The notes under the pieces were generated by a model that had not been told where the DNA came from, made no database searches, and saw only the letters and a list, made by a program, of their open reading frames with translations. Made by a program: the position numbers and the translations under genes. Shown here piece after piece: positions 54,659 through 64,000 of a DNA stretch of 64,000 bases. This stretch comes from Hesseltinella vesiculosa. Lineage: Eukaryota; Mucoromycota; Mucoromycetes; Mucorales; Cunninghamellaceae. Every line of letters starts with the position of its first letter. The first letter of the stretch is position 1. The stretch is from assembly GCA_002104935.1 (NCBI GenBank), contig MCGT01000013.1:372001-436000 (forward strand), read 5' to 3'.

Positions 54659-55899
54659 TGTCACCAAGAAGCGGGAAAAGCCGAAAAGAGAGAAAAGGCA
54701 AGGCGGACCCAAAAAAAAAAAATAATAAAAAATTCATGCAAGGGTTTGGGAACCACGGAGATCCATTTTCGGCCGTGATCAGGACAGCCTGCAGTTGACC
54801 TAGCTTGGGAGCCATTGCTACGTGCAGATCAAACCGCCTCTGCTTTTCTTTAGAAAGCGGCCAAGGAAAGAGAGAAGTCGCCCAGCTTCACCGGCAAAAA
54901 CCCCGCTCGCCATGACAAAGGCGGCCACGTCCTGTCGATCCTTCGCTCGCTTGTGTCCAGCCAGCGTTCTTGCGTTGCTATTTCAGCAGTAACCCACCAT
55001 CCCACCATCAAGGCTTTCCATTGAGTGACCCATCACCGTATACCCCCTGGCGTTTACAGACACACGCGCGCAAGGCTCTTTTAAAATAAAAAACAAGGGC
55101 GCCGACAGATCTCCCTTTGTTCCATTGACACAAGTGTGTCTCCCAAACAAAAAGGAGCCTGCCTTTGTTGCAAGGTGCTGGGCGTGTTTCAAAAAAGCAA
55201 GGCAGCCTTCCTTTCATTTCATAGGATCGCGTCGGTTTTATGTCAGGACAACAAAAACGAACAAAGGTGCACGTGCACCATCGCTACGAAAGGCGTTGGC
55301 TTCGCCTCTTTGCTGGATGGGATGCGTTGGGATGGAAAAGCAGAAAAATTGACTTTTTGGTCAACGGAGGGTGTTGGCCGAGGGGAGGACAGCTGGACAC
55401 AGGCACTTTAAATGATGCATGTGTGACACGTTGCTATGGAAGAAATTTTAGTAGCTTCCATGCCTTTTTTGTCCAACAAATGCTGAAAGGGTTTGCTAGG
55501 CTTGTCAAATGAACTCAGTTTGGAGGCACAAGAAGACAAAAATAACCCAAGTCTTCACAAAAGCTTAATTTTGAAATTTGGTGATTTTGGCTTGTTTCTT
55601 CGTCCAGCCTGCCAAAAGCATCAAGCGGGGCCTCCTTTTACCGAAAATGGCAACCCGCCTTTGGCTTGTGACTTCTACCCAGAGAACAAGAAGCAGCCTG
55701 TTGCACAGCTGTCCCACCTGGGATGCTTGAAAAAAAACATCGTGTCATCTGACAACATGCGCCAATTGTTTCTTTTTTTGAAGCATGAAAGGTCGTTGGG
55801 CTTCTTTTTCCTCTTTTTCAGCTTATCCCCTTTTTTCTCGCTTTTCTTTTCTTTTCTTTTTTTTTTCACCTGCTTTTATTGTTCGAGCGTGTTCAGCCC
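54659..55899. other. Upstream region of deacetylase copy 2 and Rho GEF
   Basis: Divergent promoter region. The left 0.9 kb belongs to the duplication. The right 354 bp is unique and ends in a T-rich tract (55796-55868) before the Rho GEF start. No other gene recognised. Confidence 0.5.
55266..55279. promoter_or_regulatory. 14-bp CACGTG palindrome upstream of deacetylase copy 2
   Basis: Identical to the element at 49401-49414, although flanking bases have diverged (CACCATCG versus CACCGTCG just after it). Confidence 0.45.
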
Positions 55900-57789
55900 A
55901 TGGCAAAAACCAAGCGACTTTCATTTGATGATCGATATACCCACAGTTCGTCGTCCAGTTTTGCAAACAGCATCGAGAGCGGGGTCAGCCAGCACCGCGG
56001 ACGTCGTGTGCCAGTACAGGGGATGATGGACAGTGTTGATTATTATTGTGATGAAGATATGGTGCATGGTGTTTTAGGTAATTCATCCTGCAATGAAATG
56101 AGCTTTGGCAGCAAGAATAAGGAGAGGCAGTGGGACAGTAAAAAAAAGCTCACTTTCCTTTTTTTTTATTTTTTTCATGCACTGCCTAGATCATGAATAT
56201 ATTCACCAGGCCCGCGACACGCTCATCCATGAATTGTACCAGAACGAAAAAGCATATGTGGAATCCCTTGACTTGCTGGTCAAGCTTTTTATCCAGCCAT
56301 TGCGACAGCAACTTGAACCGCCACCCAACTCTCGTTTTCCCCGTGCCACTAAAACGCCCGTTTGTACTCAGCGTGAAATGCGCTGGTTATTTTGTAATCT
56401 GGAGGACATCCATCGTTTCCATCGTTCTATCCTGACGGTTGTGGAACAACGGTAAAAAAAAAGCAAACCCTGTTTCATTTTTAAGACGACGCATATTTTT
56501 TGGCGATCATGCCATTCCACTGTCGATTCCCTGCTTTGAAATATTGTCTCACTGACTTACCATATTTGGACTAGGCTTCGTATTTTCGGACCGACTCAAA
56601 TCATATCAGACATCTTGCACGATCATGTAACGAAAAGCACGGCCAACGCTCTCAGGGACCCTCACTCGCCTTTTTTTTTTTTTGCCAAGATTTTTGAACA
56701 TTTGGGTAAATACTATGGTACCTACCTGGATCGCTATGATATCATCATCACCACTTATTCCCGCCTCCAGAAATATGCCCCTTTTCGTAAATTCGTCGAG
56801 GTAAAGGAAAAAAAAAAAAAAGGCAGCTCATTGACCTCCACCCCACCCATTTTTTTTTTTGACTGTGACGGCAGGCAACACAACGCGATGAACGTTTAAA
56901 GGGCGCCAATCTGCTATCGTTATTGCAAATCCCTGCGGGCTGCATCAGCTCTTATGCCCAGATCTTCATCCAACTCGCCAACGCCACGCCACCCGACCAT
57001 CCCGATTATGCAGGTCTCTACCACGTCAAGCGGTCTATATTTGGCCTCTATGAGGAAATCCGTCCAAAGTAGGTGTGATCAGACCAGCTGAATGCCCTCT
57101 TCTCACCTGACCTTCCTCTTTATAGAATCGACCAGGCCGACAACATCGACCAGGTCCTGATGCTGCACCAAGCATTTGTGGATGCTCCCTTTGACTTGCA
57201 TGAAGACCGGCGCTTGATCTTGCAAGGGGAGCTGACACGCGTGTCCGCCAAAGCCCAGCAATCCACTCGCCACTACAGCCTACTCTCCCTCGACGCCCTG
57301 CGGAACCCAGTCCAGCGACTGTCCGCCGCCGCCGACAGTGCCAAAAACGAACGCCTTGTGATTTTATTTTCAGACCTGCTGCTGTATGTCCAGGCCAGAC
57401 AAGAAGCCAAACGCACCGTCTTGGTGTACAAGGATCACATGGACCTGCATTACGCTCAAGTGCGTGCCCTCCCTGTCGAAGAAATCGGCCTGCCACACTG
57501 CTTTGAAATCACGTCTTCTTTCACCGGCATCGATGCCCTCAGCGGCACCTGGGTCGCCTCCCCTCGCTCCCACACTCTCCAAACCAGAAATGCAGAAGAA
57601 GAAGAAAACTGGGTATATCAACTGTCCAGTGTGATTGCTGAATTGGCCAAGGGCAATGTCCGAAGTAGGTGAACCAAAGTGGCTCTGCAAAAAAAAAAAA
57701 AAAAAAAAAAGCACTGACCAACTGGTTTATTTCTAGTGCGACAAAGACAAGGCTCAGATCAATCCGATAGGACAAACCGCTCAAATTAA
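55900..57789 (+). CDS. Rho guanine nucleotide exchange factor (DH-PH)
   Basis: Exons 55900..56077, 56190..56451, 56575..56626, 56690..56800, 56875..57068, 57126..57664 and 57737..57789 give 462 residues. A 60-residue Ser-rich N-terminus is followed by a DH domain (about 65-270): HELYQNEKAYVESLDLLV (helix 1), HLGKYYGTYLDRYD, the LLQIPAGCISSYAQI block in place of the usual P-x-Q-R-I-x-x-Y core, and a helix with VDAPFDLHEDRR. A PH-like domain follows (about 300-445: RLVILFSDLLLYVQARQE, ENWVYQLSSVIAELA). DH domains load GTP on Rho, Rac or Cdc42 at the cell cortex. It is compact compared with fungal Rom2 or Cdc24; the GTPase partner is unknown. Confidence 0.85.
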
Positions 57790-58158
57790 ATGTTTAACCT
57801 CACGATCATCATGCGCATTTCTCATTCACAATAATAAAAAAAAAAATAAACTGGCCGCACATCCGACAAGCATTTTTTTTTTGACCGCGTGTGTGCTGCT
57901 TCCCTTGTAGGCAACCCTTCACCCTAAACAGCCGTAAGCAGAGCAAACAAGATGGGATTCTACTCTATACCACGTATGCACATGCCTCGGCAGCCGTGCT
58001 AACGTCTGGCTGTTTCTTCCCGGCTCTTCAGGGTGATCTATCTTTTCCAACAGAGTCTTTTTGTTGTTTATTCAAATTCATAAATATATAATCACAGGAC
58101 ATCCGAAGGAGTGTGTGGGAGAAGGACGGAGAAAAAAGCGTGTGATCCAGCAGCTTTT
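57790..58158. other. Convergent 3' region of Rho GEF and chitinase
   Basis: 369 bp between stop codons, with AATAAAAAA near 57832-57840 and TAAATATATAATC near 58080. No gene recognised. Confidence 0.5.
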
Positions 58159-60023
58159 TTAAGACTGGAACTTGATATTGCTGGATGTAGGGGCCACAAA
58201 GACCGTTCCCTTTTCGACCGAACCGTTCAGAGTGAAGAGCAGATCCATGGATTTCTTGTGGGGATTGGTGATTTGCACGGATGCCAAGGTGCCGTTTTGG
58301 ATAACGCGGCCGTTGCTCACGCTGTCGATGGTCATGTGCGATGGTAGCTTGAAATGGACAACCACCTTGGAACCAAAAGGCAGCGTCTTGAGGCGGCGGG
58401 CATTGACCACAGCTGACCAAGAAGTTTCGGTGGCGTTGGCAACCGACAATTGAGCTTGGACCAGAGCCGACTTGTAAGCCTTGGGAGCCGCAGGCACCGC
58501 ATTGGCATTGGTGCAAGTGCTGCCGGAACCACTGGAAGGTTGAGCACAGTACACCGAGGCACCGTCGGTGGTGGGGAAGCAGGTGAGGCCAGAACCACAT
58601 CCCTGAAGAACCCATGCACCATGGTCGCAAATGGCGAACGAGTTGCCAGAACAGACGTACTTGCCTTGTGTGGAGCAGGCCTCGCCGTTTGTAACACAAG
58701 TGCCGGGAGACGACGAGGGGGTCGATGAGGCCGAGGTGGTAGAGGAGACAGCCGAAGACGAAGCAGAAGTCGTGGTGGGCGTGGCAGTCGTGGTAGGCTT
58801 GGCTGAGGTCGTGGTGGTGCTGGTAGAACCGCCGCCGCTGCTGCCACCGTGAACAAACGTGCCAACAGCAGCTGCCAGATCAGGTGACACTTCGGTGTTG
58901 GAATAGCTTTGAGATGCATCCCAGAACATCACGCCACCGAAGCTCGAGTATTGATGGAGGCTGTTGACCGTCGATTGGATTTGAGAGTAACTAGGAAGCG
59001 GCGGGGGTGAGACAATGTGTTTTTTTTTTTTTTTTCGTTTTTTACCCAACGTAGCCAGAACCGGCGGCAGAAGAGGAACCAGGAAGGCCCAAGAAGACTT
59101 TGACATTTTTGTTGGTTGACGTCTGGGTGGCCCAGGTGTTCCAAGCATCAAAGTTGAAGTTGCCACCGGTGACAGAGCAGTAGTTGTTGTAGAACTGAAC
59201 CCAGACAGCATCAAAGGAGGCCTTGTTCATGGCATCACCAAGCATGGCATCAGGGTAGGGGCACTGGGGTGCGCCCGTGATCAAGACGTTGGCATCCAGC
59301 GAGCGGAGAGAGTTGATCAATGTCGCATAGCCTGTGGGGCCACCACCTTCAATGTCCAAATCAAACCCATCAATCACTGCATCACCAAATGGACGGTATT
59401 GATGGGTGCCTTTGCCGAACATGCCATATAACGTGTTGGCAAACGTCGTGGCCTGAGCGTCGCTTGTGAACCTACAACAAATAACATGTCAACACCACTC
59501 TATTGCCAATGGTCTTATTTTTTTTTTCATACCCATAGCTACCGGCAGCCCCGCCCAAGGAAAGGAGCACCTTCTTGCCCTTGCTCTGGCAGGTCTTGAT
59601 GTCTTTGGCGACAGCGGAAAAAGGTTGTCAGTGGGTTCATTTTTATTTTCCTTTTTTCTCTTTATTGTGTTACCTGCGCCAATCTGAGGACAGTTCAAGA
59701 GAGTGGTGCCACTGAAGACATCGGTACAAGCATTGGCAAAGTTCAGGTTAGGTAAGCCACCCACATTGAAATCCGTCAAGAAGGAAACCAAGAAGACGTC
59801 ACTGCTGCCATCGCAGTAATGAGCAAGATTTTGCTGATCCAGTGCAGAGTTCTAAAAAAAAAAAAAAAAGTAGGCTGACAGTTGGCTTGATTTTCTTGCC
59901 TTTCCGTTTTACCTGGCCCCAATATTGGGCAACAGCATTGGAAGGAATAGAGGCGGCCAGCACCTGGGTAGACAAAAAGGAGAGGATGGCCGTGATGCCA
60001 ATGGCTTTTTCAATAAAGACCAT
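58159..60023 (-). CDS. Secreted GH18 class III chitinase with CBM19-like module
   Basis: Exons 59913..60023, 59674..59851, 59533..59602, 59046..59471 and 58159..58990 (minus) give 538 residues. The N-terminus is a clear signal peptide ([18 protein letters not shown]). The GH18 barrel (about 28-305) carries the catalytic motif DGFDLDIE (154-161, acid E161) and SLGG. The enzyme cuts beta-1,4-GlcNAc bonds in chitin. A Ser/Thr-rich linker (about 315-355), likely O-glycosylated, leads to a cysteine-rich chitin-binding module of CBM19 type ([19 protein letters not shown]). A final beta-rich domain of about 100 residues ends the protein. The layout is like yeast Cts1 and Mucorales chitinases. It probably acts in cell-wall remodelling or cell separation. 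Confidence 0.95.
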
Positions 60024-61639
60024 GATTCAAAAAGTGACAATAAAGGAGCTGACGGATAAAACGAAAGTAAAGGGATTTCTATCAAAGAAATAAAGACGTA
60101 GAAAAAAAAACGGACGATTTGCAGGTTTTTTTGTTTGCAGAAAAGGCTGGGTCTTTATAGCTGTTTGTTGCTCCAGCGTTCTTGGCTCGATCACGATTCG
60201 GGAGATTCTTTGATCCGTGACTTACATCATCAATGAATCTGGCAACATCAATTTATTTTCACAATACTCTCACTTGACGCATTGGCTTAGCTAATAAACT
60301 CAACAGAAATGGTCATTCACGTCGCAAAGTTACAGACCATCGCCTGGTTTAAAAAATGCACGCTGTCTTGTTGCTAGTCTCTCCGCCTCTTTTTTTAATT
60401 TAATTTAAGTCTCTCTTTCCTGGTTTTCCTATTCAAATTTGGATGGACCTCGCTGACGACATGTAAAAGGCATACCTGACGTTCTTGCCACCCGTTTTAT
60501 TTCAAATAAAAAATCAACGTTCCACGATATTTTGTGACACGATCAAAGAAGCGCTGACCCTGAAAAAAGGGGAAATCCGGGGTGTCTTCTTGACATGCCT
60601 GTAAGCGAATGAAAAAAGCGCGACCATCTGCCACGTGAGGTGGAAAAGCAAGCCAGCCATTCTCAAAGCACCATGCTCCCTCTGCATTTGTGGACTGGTA
60701 ACCTATTCTTTTTTCAAGCTCTATTTTTTTTTTCAGCATGACCGCTACAAGTTGTTACAAAGTCGGCCACTTGTACCTGCATTCAATGATTATGTAAATG
60801 TGAGCTCGTCAGCCGTCATAGGTCGAGAGCGGCCCAGAAAAAAAAAGGTTCAAAAAAAAAAGCTATATCCACCCTGCTAGGGATAGTTTGTCCTACCCGT
60901 CCCTTTCTCTTTCTCTGACGCTGAAGTGATACAATGCACGACATTGAATGAAATTAAAAGCGAGCCTATTCATGATCGTCACAAGCGGATCCTCATAATG
61001 CGCGAGTTTCCCTGCCACAAATCTTTTAAAAAATGAAACGGAAAGTCGGGTAGCAAGCGTTCAGTGTGCGAGGTGTCACCGTTGAATGAATGGGTGACGT
61101 TTTTCCTTTAGCATGCATGGTTTTCCATATTGGTCTCAGTGTCATAAAAAGACCGACGTCATAAGGCCATCCATGGACTCTGTTGGTCGTCAGAAAGAAA
61201 CGAAGGTCTTGTTTTTTTTTTCAGTTACAATTTCAATCTAGCGAACAAACGCTCGGCTGGGTCATTCTCGGCCACAATAGACTGACAAGAAAACAAACAT
61301 GCTCACGCCAGGCTTTTCTGGCTGCTCACTCGTGCTATGCATGTCTCTCCTTCCTGGCCACGGCATACAGGAGATCAGATCTTGTGATGTCATGAGCTTC
61401 ATGTATGGGGCATCAGGCTTCGTCCGTATTTGCTGGTTTGCTCAGGCGAAAAAAAAGGATGGGCTGTGACATTTTCATAGGAAAGGATGTGCCACTCATC
61501 CGCTCGCTTGGACGATGGTTGTCAAGTCCGTGTGCTTTGAAAGCTTCATTGAACAATTATTATTTACTTTTTCAAAAAGAGGAGAGGGAAGGGAGACAAA
61601 GGAGGGACGTTTTTTTTTTCTTTTTTTGATGTACATGCT
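60024..61639. other. Intergenic, no gene recognised
   Basis: 1.6 kb between the chitinase start and the ARS2 stop. It holds the chitinase promoter and, further on, A/T runs and short ORFs without support. A minus-strand ORF at 60497-60739 is the most protein-like but has no recognisable motif. Confidence 0.45.
60153..60159 (-). promoter_or_regulatory. TATA box of the chitinase gene
   Basis: TATAAAG on the minus strand, about 130 bp upstream of the start codon. Confidence 0.5.
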
Positions 61640-64000
61640 TTAGTAAAACGAAATATTGCTATCACCGTCGGCGGGCGCATCCAAATCCACATACGACTTG
61701 ACCTGGCGCGGATCTTGTGGCATGTCGCTGAGCATGTCCCTAGAAGAAAGACAAGAAAGAGTTAGTGTTGGTCTTGTGAAGTGGGCAGAATGCTTACATG
61801 GCTTTTCCAGGAGGTATACGAGGCATAGGAGGGGTGGCCCAAGGGCCGGTGGAGAAACCAATGCGAGGGATTTGATCCATGGGCAGGCTCATGGGGGCCA
61901 TGGGCGGCATCATCATGGAGGCACTGGCTTGGTTCATGGGATTGTTGTTGGTGGAGGCGACGGGCAGGATGTGGTTTGGATCTAGGACATAGCTGTTGTA
62001 AAAGAGGATGTCGTCCTTTAGCTTGTCGACTTCTTCGGGATGCTTGCTGTAGATATGCTTTTCGACAAACTCGACACCTTTGAAGGCTTTAGCACATTCG
62101 CCCACTTTGCACTTGAACTTGGCATCGTGCTCTTTTTGGATGTGATCGGCAAAGTATTGCTCGAGTTCGCTATGGAAGAAAGGTTGGCTTAGTTTTCAGA
62201 ATGGTCTCCCCACCCTTGTTAGACTGCCGATGAGATCGATTACCTTTTTAGTGATTTGCCACCGAGTTTGGTAATGTCGTCATCGTCTGGAGGATTCATC
62301 TTCAAATTGATCCGTTGATCTAAATGTTTGGCCCATTGTTGTGCTGTAGGGGAAAAAAAAGGTGGTCAGTCACAACAGGTTGTCACCCTTGGCAGCCTTT
62401 CTCCTTACCTGAGCGCTCGGCTTTGGTGGAAGGATCATCCTTGGCAGGCAGCTTGCGCACATGCCCCATAGGACAACGACGGTTGAGTTCTTCGTAAGAA
62501 TCACACTCCAATCCACAATAGTAGCAGTACATATGGACACGACGGAGGTAGGCAATGATCAAGTCCAGGGTGCGTTTGGTATCATCCGTCAGATCGGGGA
62601 TTTGCTGGCCGGATCGGTCGAGGACGGTTTGGATGCCGGCAGTGATGTCAAGCTCGTTGTCGAGCACTTGAGCGAGGGCTCGGGCCTGGTCGAGGTCCTT
62701 GGCAAGTCGGTCGGCGGTCTGGGTCAGGTCTGGGGCAGACTTTTTGGTGCGGCCGGTGTTGATGGACGAGGACGCTGAGGCGGAGGGTGGTTTTTTATCG
62801 ATGGCCAGGTGGATGACAAAATCGTCGACGGTTTGGTTGTCTAGCTGATCAAAGGCTTGCTGCAGATCGGTTTCGTCCGAAAAGTGGATCCAGCCAATTC
62901 GTTGAAACTTTTTCGAAGGACTTGGATCAGAGATAGCGAGATATTCAAAGCCAGGGACCTGACTGCACAAGGACTCGAGTTTACTACGAGAGATGGTGGG
63001 TGGCACAGCTTTGATGATCAGATGGTGGGCCAAATCAATGGGATCGTCCTGCTGGTCGTCATCGGGAACCAGGTCAAACCGGACCTGGTTTAGTTCACCC
63101 GCATCCAGCGCCTTGAGAAAAGCATCGAGTCCGAGTCGCCGTTGTCGCTGCATGGTGTAGACTCTCTCCTTGGAGACGACTGGGTGGTACCGCTCCAAAA
63201 ACCATTGCTTATCTTTGTTGTTGTTAAAGAATTGAGCAAGCTGCTTGATGGACTGTTTCTCCTTGTAGGCATCGTACTGCTTTTGGATCTCGTCGTCGTT
63301 GATTTGCTTGCCGGAAGTCTGTCGTACGTAATCACTGAACTGCCGGAAAGGCATGGTGTAATCCAGTTTGTATGGGTCCACCATCATTGGTCTAGAAAAG
63401 AAACATGCCAGTGAGACATTGGCTTGTCACGTGTCTCATCTTACCTAGGAGTGATGGCTGCCCAAGTGTTTGCAGCTGCCATCATCATTTGGTTGTCTGC
63501 AAAGAGAAAGCAAAAAGAATGAGCAAGTCTGGTTCGTAGGAGTTGTGTGGCAGATGAAGAGTTACCGTAGTTGAAGCGCGGGCCATTCTGCTTTCTAGGA
63601 TAGCCGCCTTGCCTTCCATTGTTGTAGGGGCGGCCTCGGTCGTAGCGGTTGCCTGAATAACCTTCACGGTCATATTTTGGATAATAACGGTCGCCATCGA
63701 GATCTCGCTCATCCTTGGAAACACGTCGTCGGCCGTATCGATAAGGTGGTGGTGGTGAGGGAGAGTTGCGTCGATATTTACGTCGTCTGTCTATCAACAA
63801 CAGTCTGGATGAATGCCAAGCTGGTGTTTTTTTTTTACACAATCCAAACAAACAAACAAACTTACCTTCAGGAGGAGACGGGCTGTGATGAGGCCGTTTG
63901 CGATGGGTATTGTAGCGACCATATTCATCTGTGTTGTGTCCATAGTCGTCCATGTAATCACGTTCAATGCTACGCTCACGCCGGAACTTGTCGCGCGGTG
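61640..64000 (-). CDS. ARS2/Serrate RNA-processing protein (5' end beyond window)
   Basis: Exons 63866..>64000, 63566..63790, 63445..63496, 62409..63391, 62244..62343, 61798..62169 and 61640..61739 (minus). The reading stays open to the right edge (RDKFRRERSIERDYMDDYG), so the start is outside. The N-terminal part is Arg/Tyr/Gly-rich. The core has DPYKLDYTMPFRQFSDYVR, an RRM-like segment (HHLIIKAVPPTISRSKLESL) and the CYYCGLECDSYEEL zinc-binding stretch. A C2H2-like finger (FKCKVGECAKAF, then KHIYSKH) follows, and then a Met/Pro-rich region. The end YVDLDAPADGDSNISFY matches the acidic ARS2 C-terminus. ARS2 binds the nuclear cap-binding complex and routes transcripts to processing or decay. 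Confidence 0.92.

Larger units (their letters stand above)
53090..55545. repeat. Segmental duplication, copy 2 (2,456 bp)
   Basis: Direct repeat of 47215-49691. It begins with AGAGGATGA, which in copy 1 encodes the last two codons and stop of the hypothetical gene. Here it follows a transposase fragment. That makes copy 2 the derived left boundary (inference). Confidence 0.95.

Noticed and set aside
60497..60739. 80-residue minus-strand ORF (starts MLKKKIELEKRIG) upstream of the chitinase
   Set aside because: Reads somewhat protein-like, but the first residues come from a homopolymer. There is no motif, no clear promoter and no splice partner.

Overview
The window is nuclear DNA of a filamentous fungus, most likely an early-diverging one (Mucoromycota/Mucorales type). 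Fungal features are a DASH-complex Duo1, bZIP proteins carrying a DUF3425-like domain, and a secreted GH18 chitinase with a CBM19-like module. The long XMAP215 protein and the NDUFA4-like subunit fit an early-diverging fungus better than a yeast. The species assignment is inference. Almost every gene is split by 45-120 nt introns with GT..AG ends and strikingly long A or T homopolymers. I rebuilt the exons by hand from splice signals and reading phase. I saw no rRNA, tRNA or CRISPR array.

Layout. 1-8.5 kb: a WD40 / inositol-polyphosphate 5-phosphatase (minus, running off the left edge), a 936-bp foldback repeat, an aldo/keto reductase (plus) and an ENTH/epsin (minus). 10.8-12.2 kb: a PX-PB1 scaffold protein. 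13.0-14.6 kb: unclear coding-like fragments beside a decayed copy of the foldback arm. 15.1-21.8 kb: ribosomal protein eL37 (plus), converging on a 1,088-residue C2-domain class-3 lipase (minus), then an APC amino-acid permease (minus). 22.1-22.6 kb: a Tc1/mariner-like remnant. 23.0-31.7 kb: Duo1 (plus), an NDUFA4-like subunit and a 17-exon XMAP215/Stu2 microtubule polymerase of 2,090 residues (both minus). 32.9-39.6 kb: a GATA-finger protein and two paralogous bZIP-DUF3425 genes in head-to-head orientation. 40.2-47.2 kb: a small unknown gene, a Mis13/Dsn1 kinetochore protein, a multi-BRCT Brc1/Rtt107-like protein and another unknown gene.

47.2-55.5 kb is the most unusual part. A 2.5-kb block holding an N-acetylglucosamine-6-phosphate deacetylase gene is present twice in direct orientation. 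Exactly at the junction between the copies lies a 3.4-kb island. It contains transposase fragments, two related Gln/Arg-rich ORFs (one broken) and an 11-unit, 65-bp tandem array whose every unit can form alternative hairpins. After it come a Rho GEF, the chitinase and the start-truncated gene for ARS2/Serrate.

Functional themes. Duo1, XMAP215 and Dsn1 act at the kinetochore-microtubule interface, and the BRCT protein in replication-stress repair. Deacetylase and chitinase both handle GlcNAc/chitin. PX-PB1, Rho GEF, 5-phosphatase and epsin belong to polarity and membrane traffic. I see no evidence that these form one co-regulated cluster.
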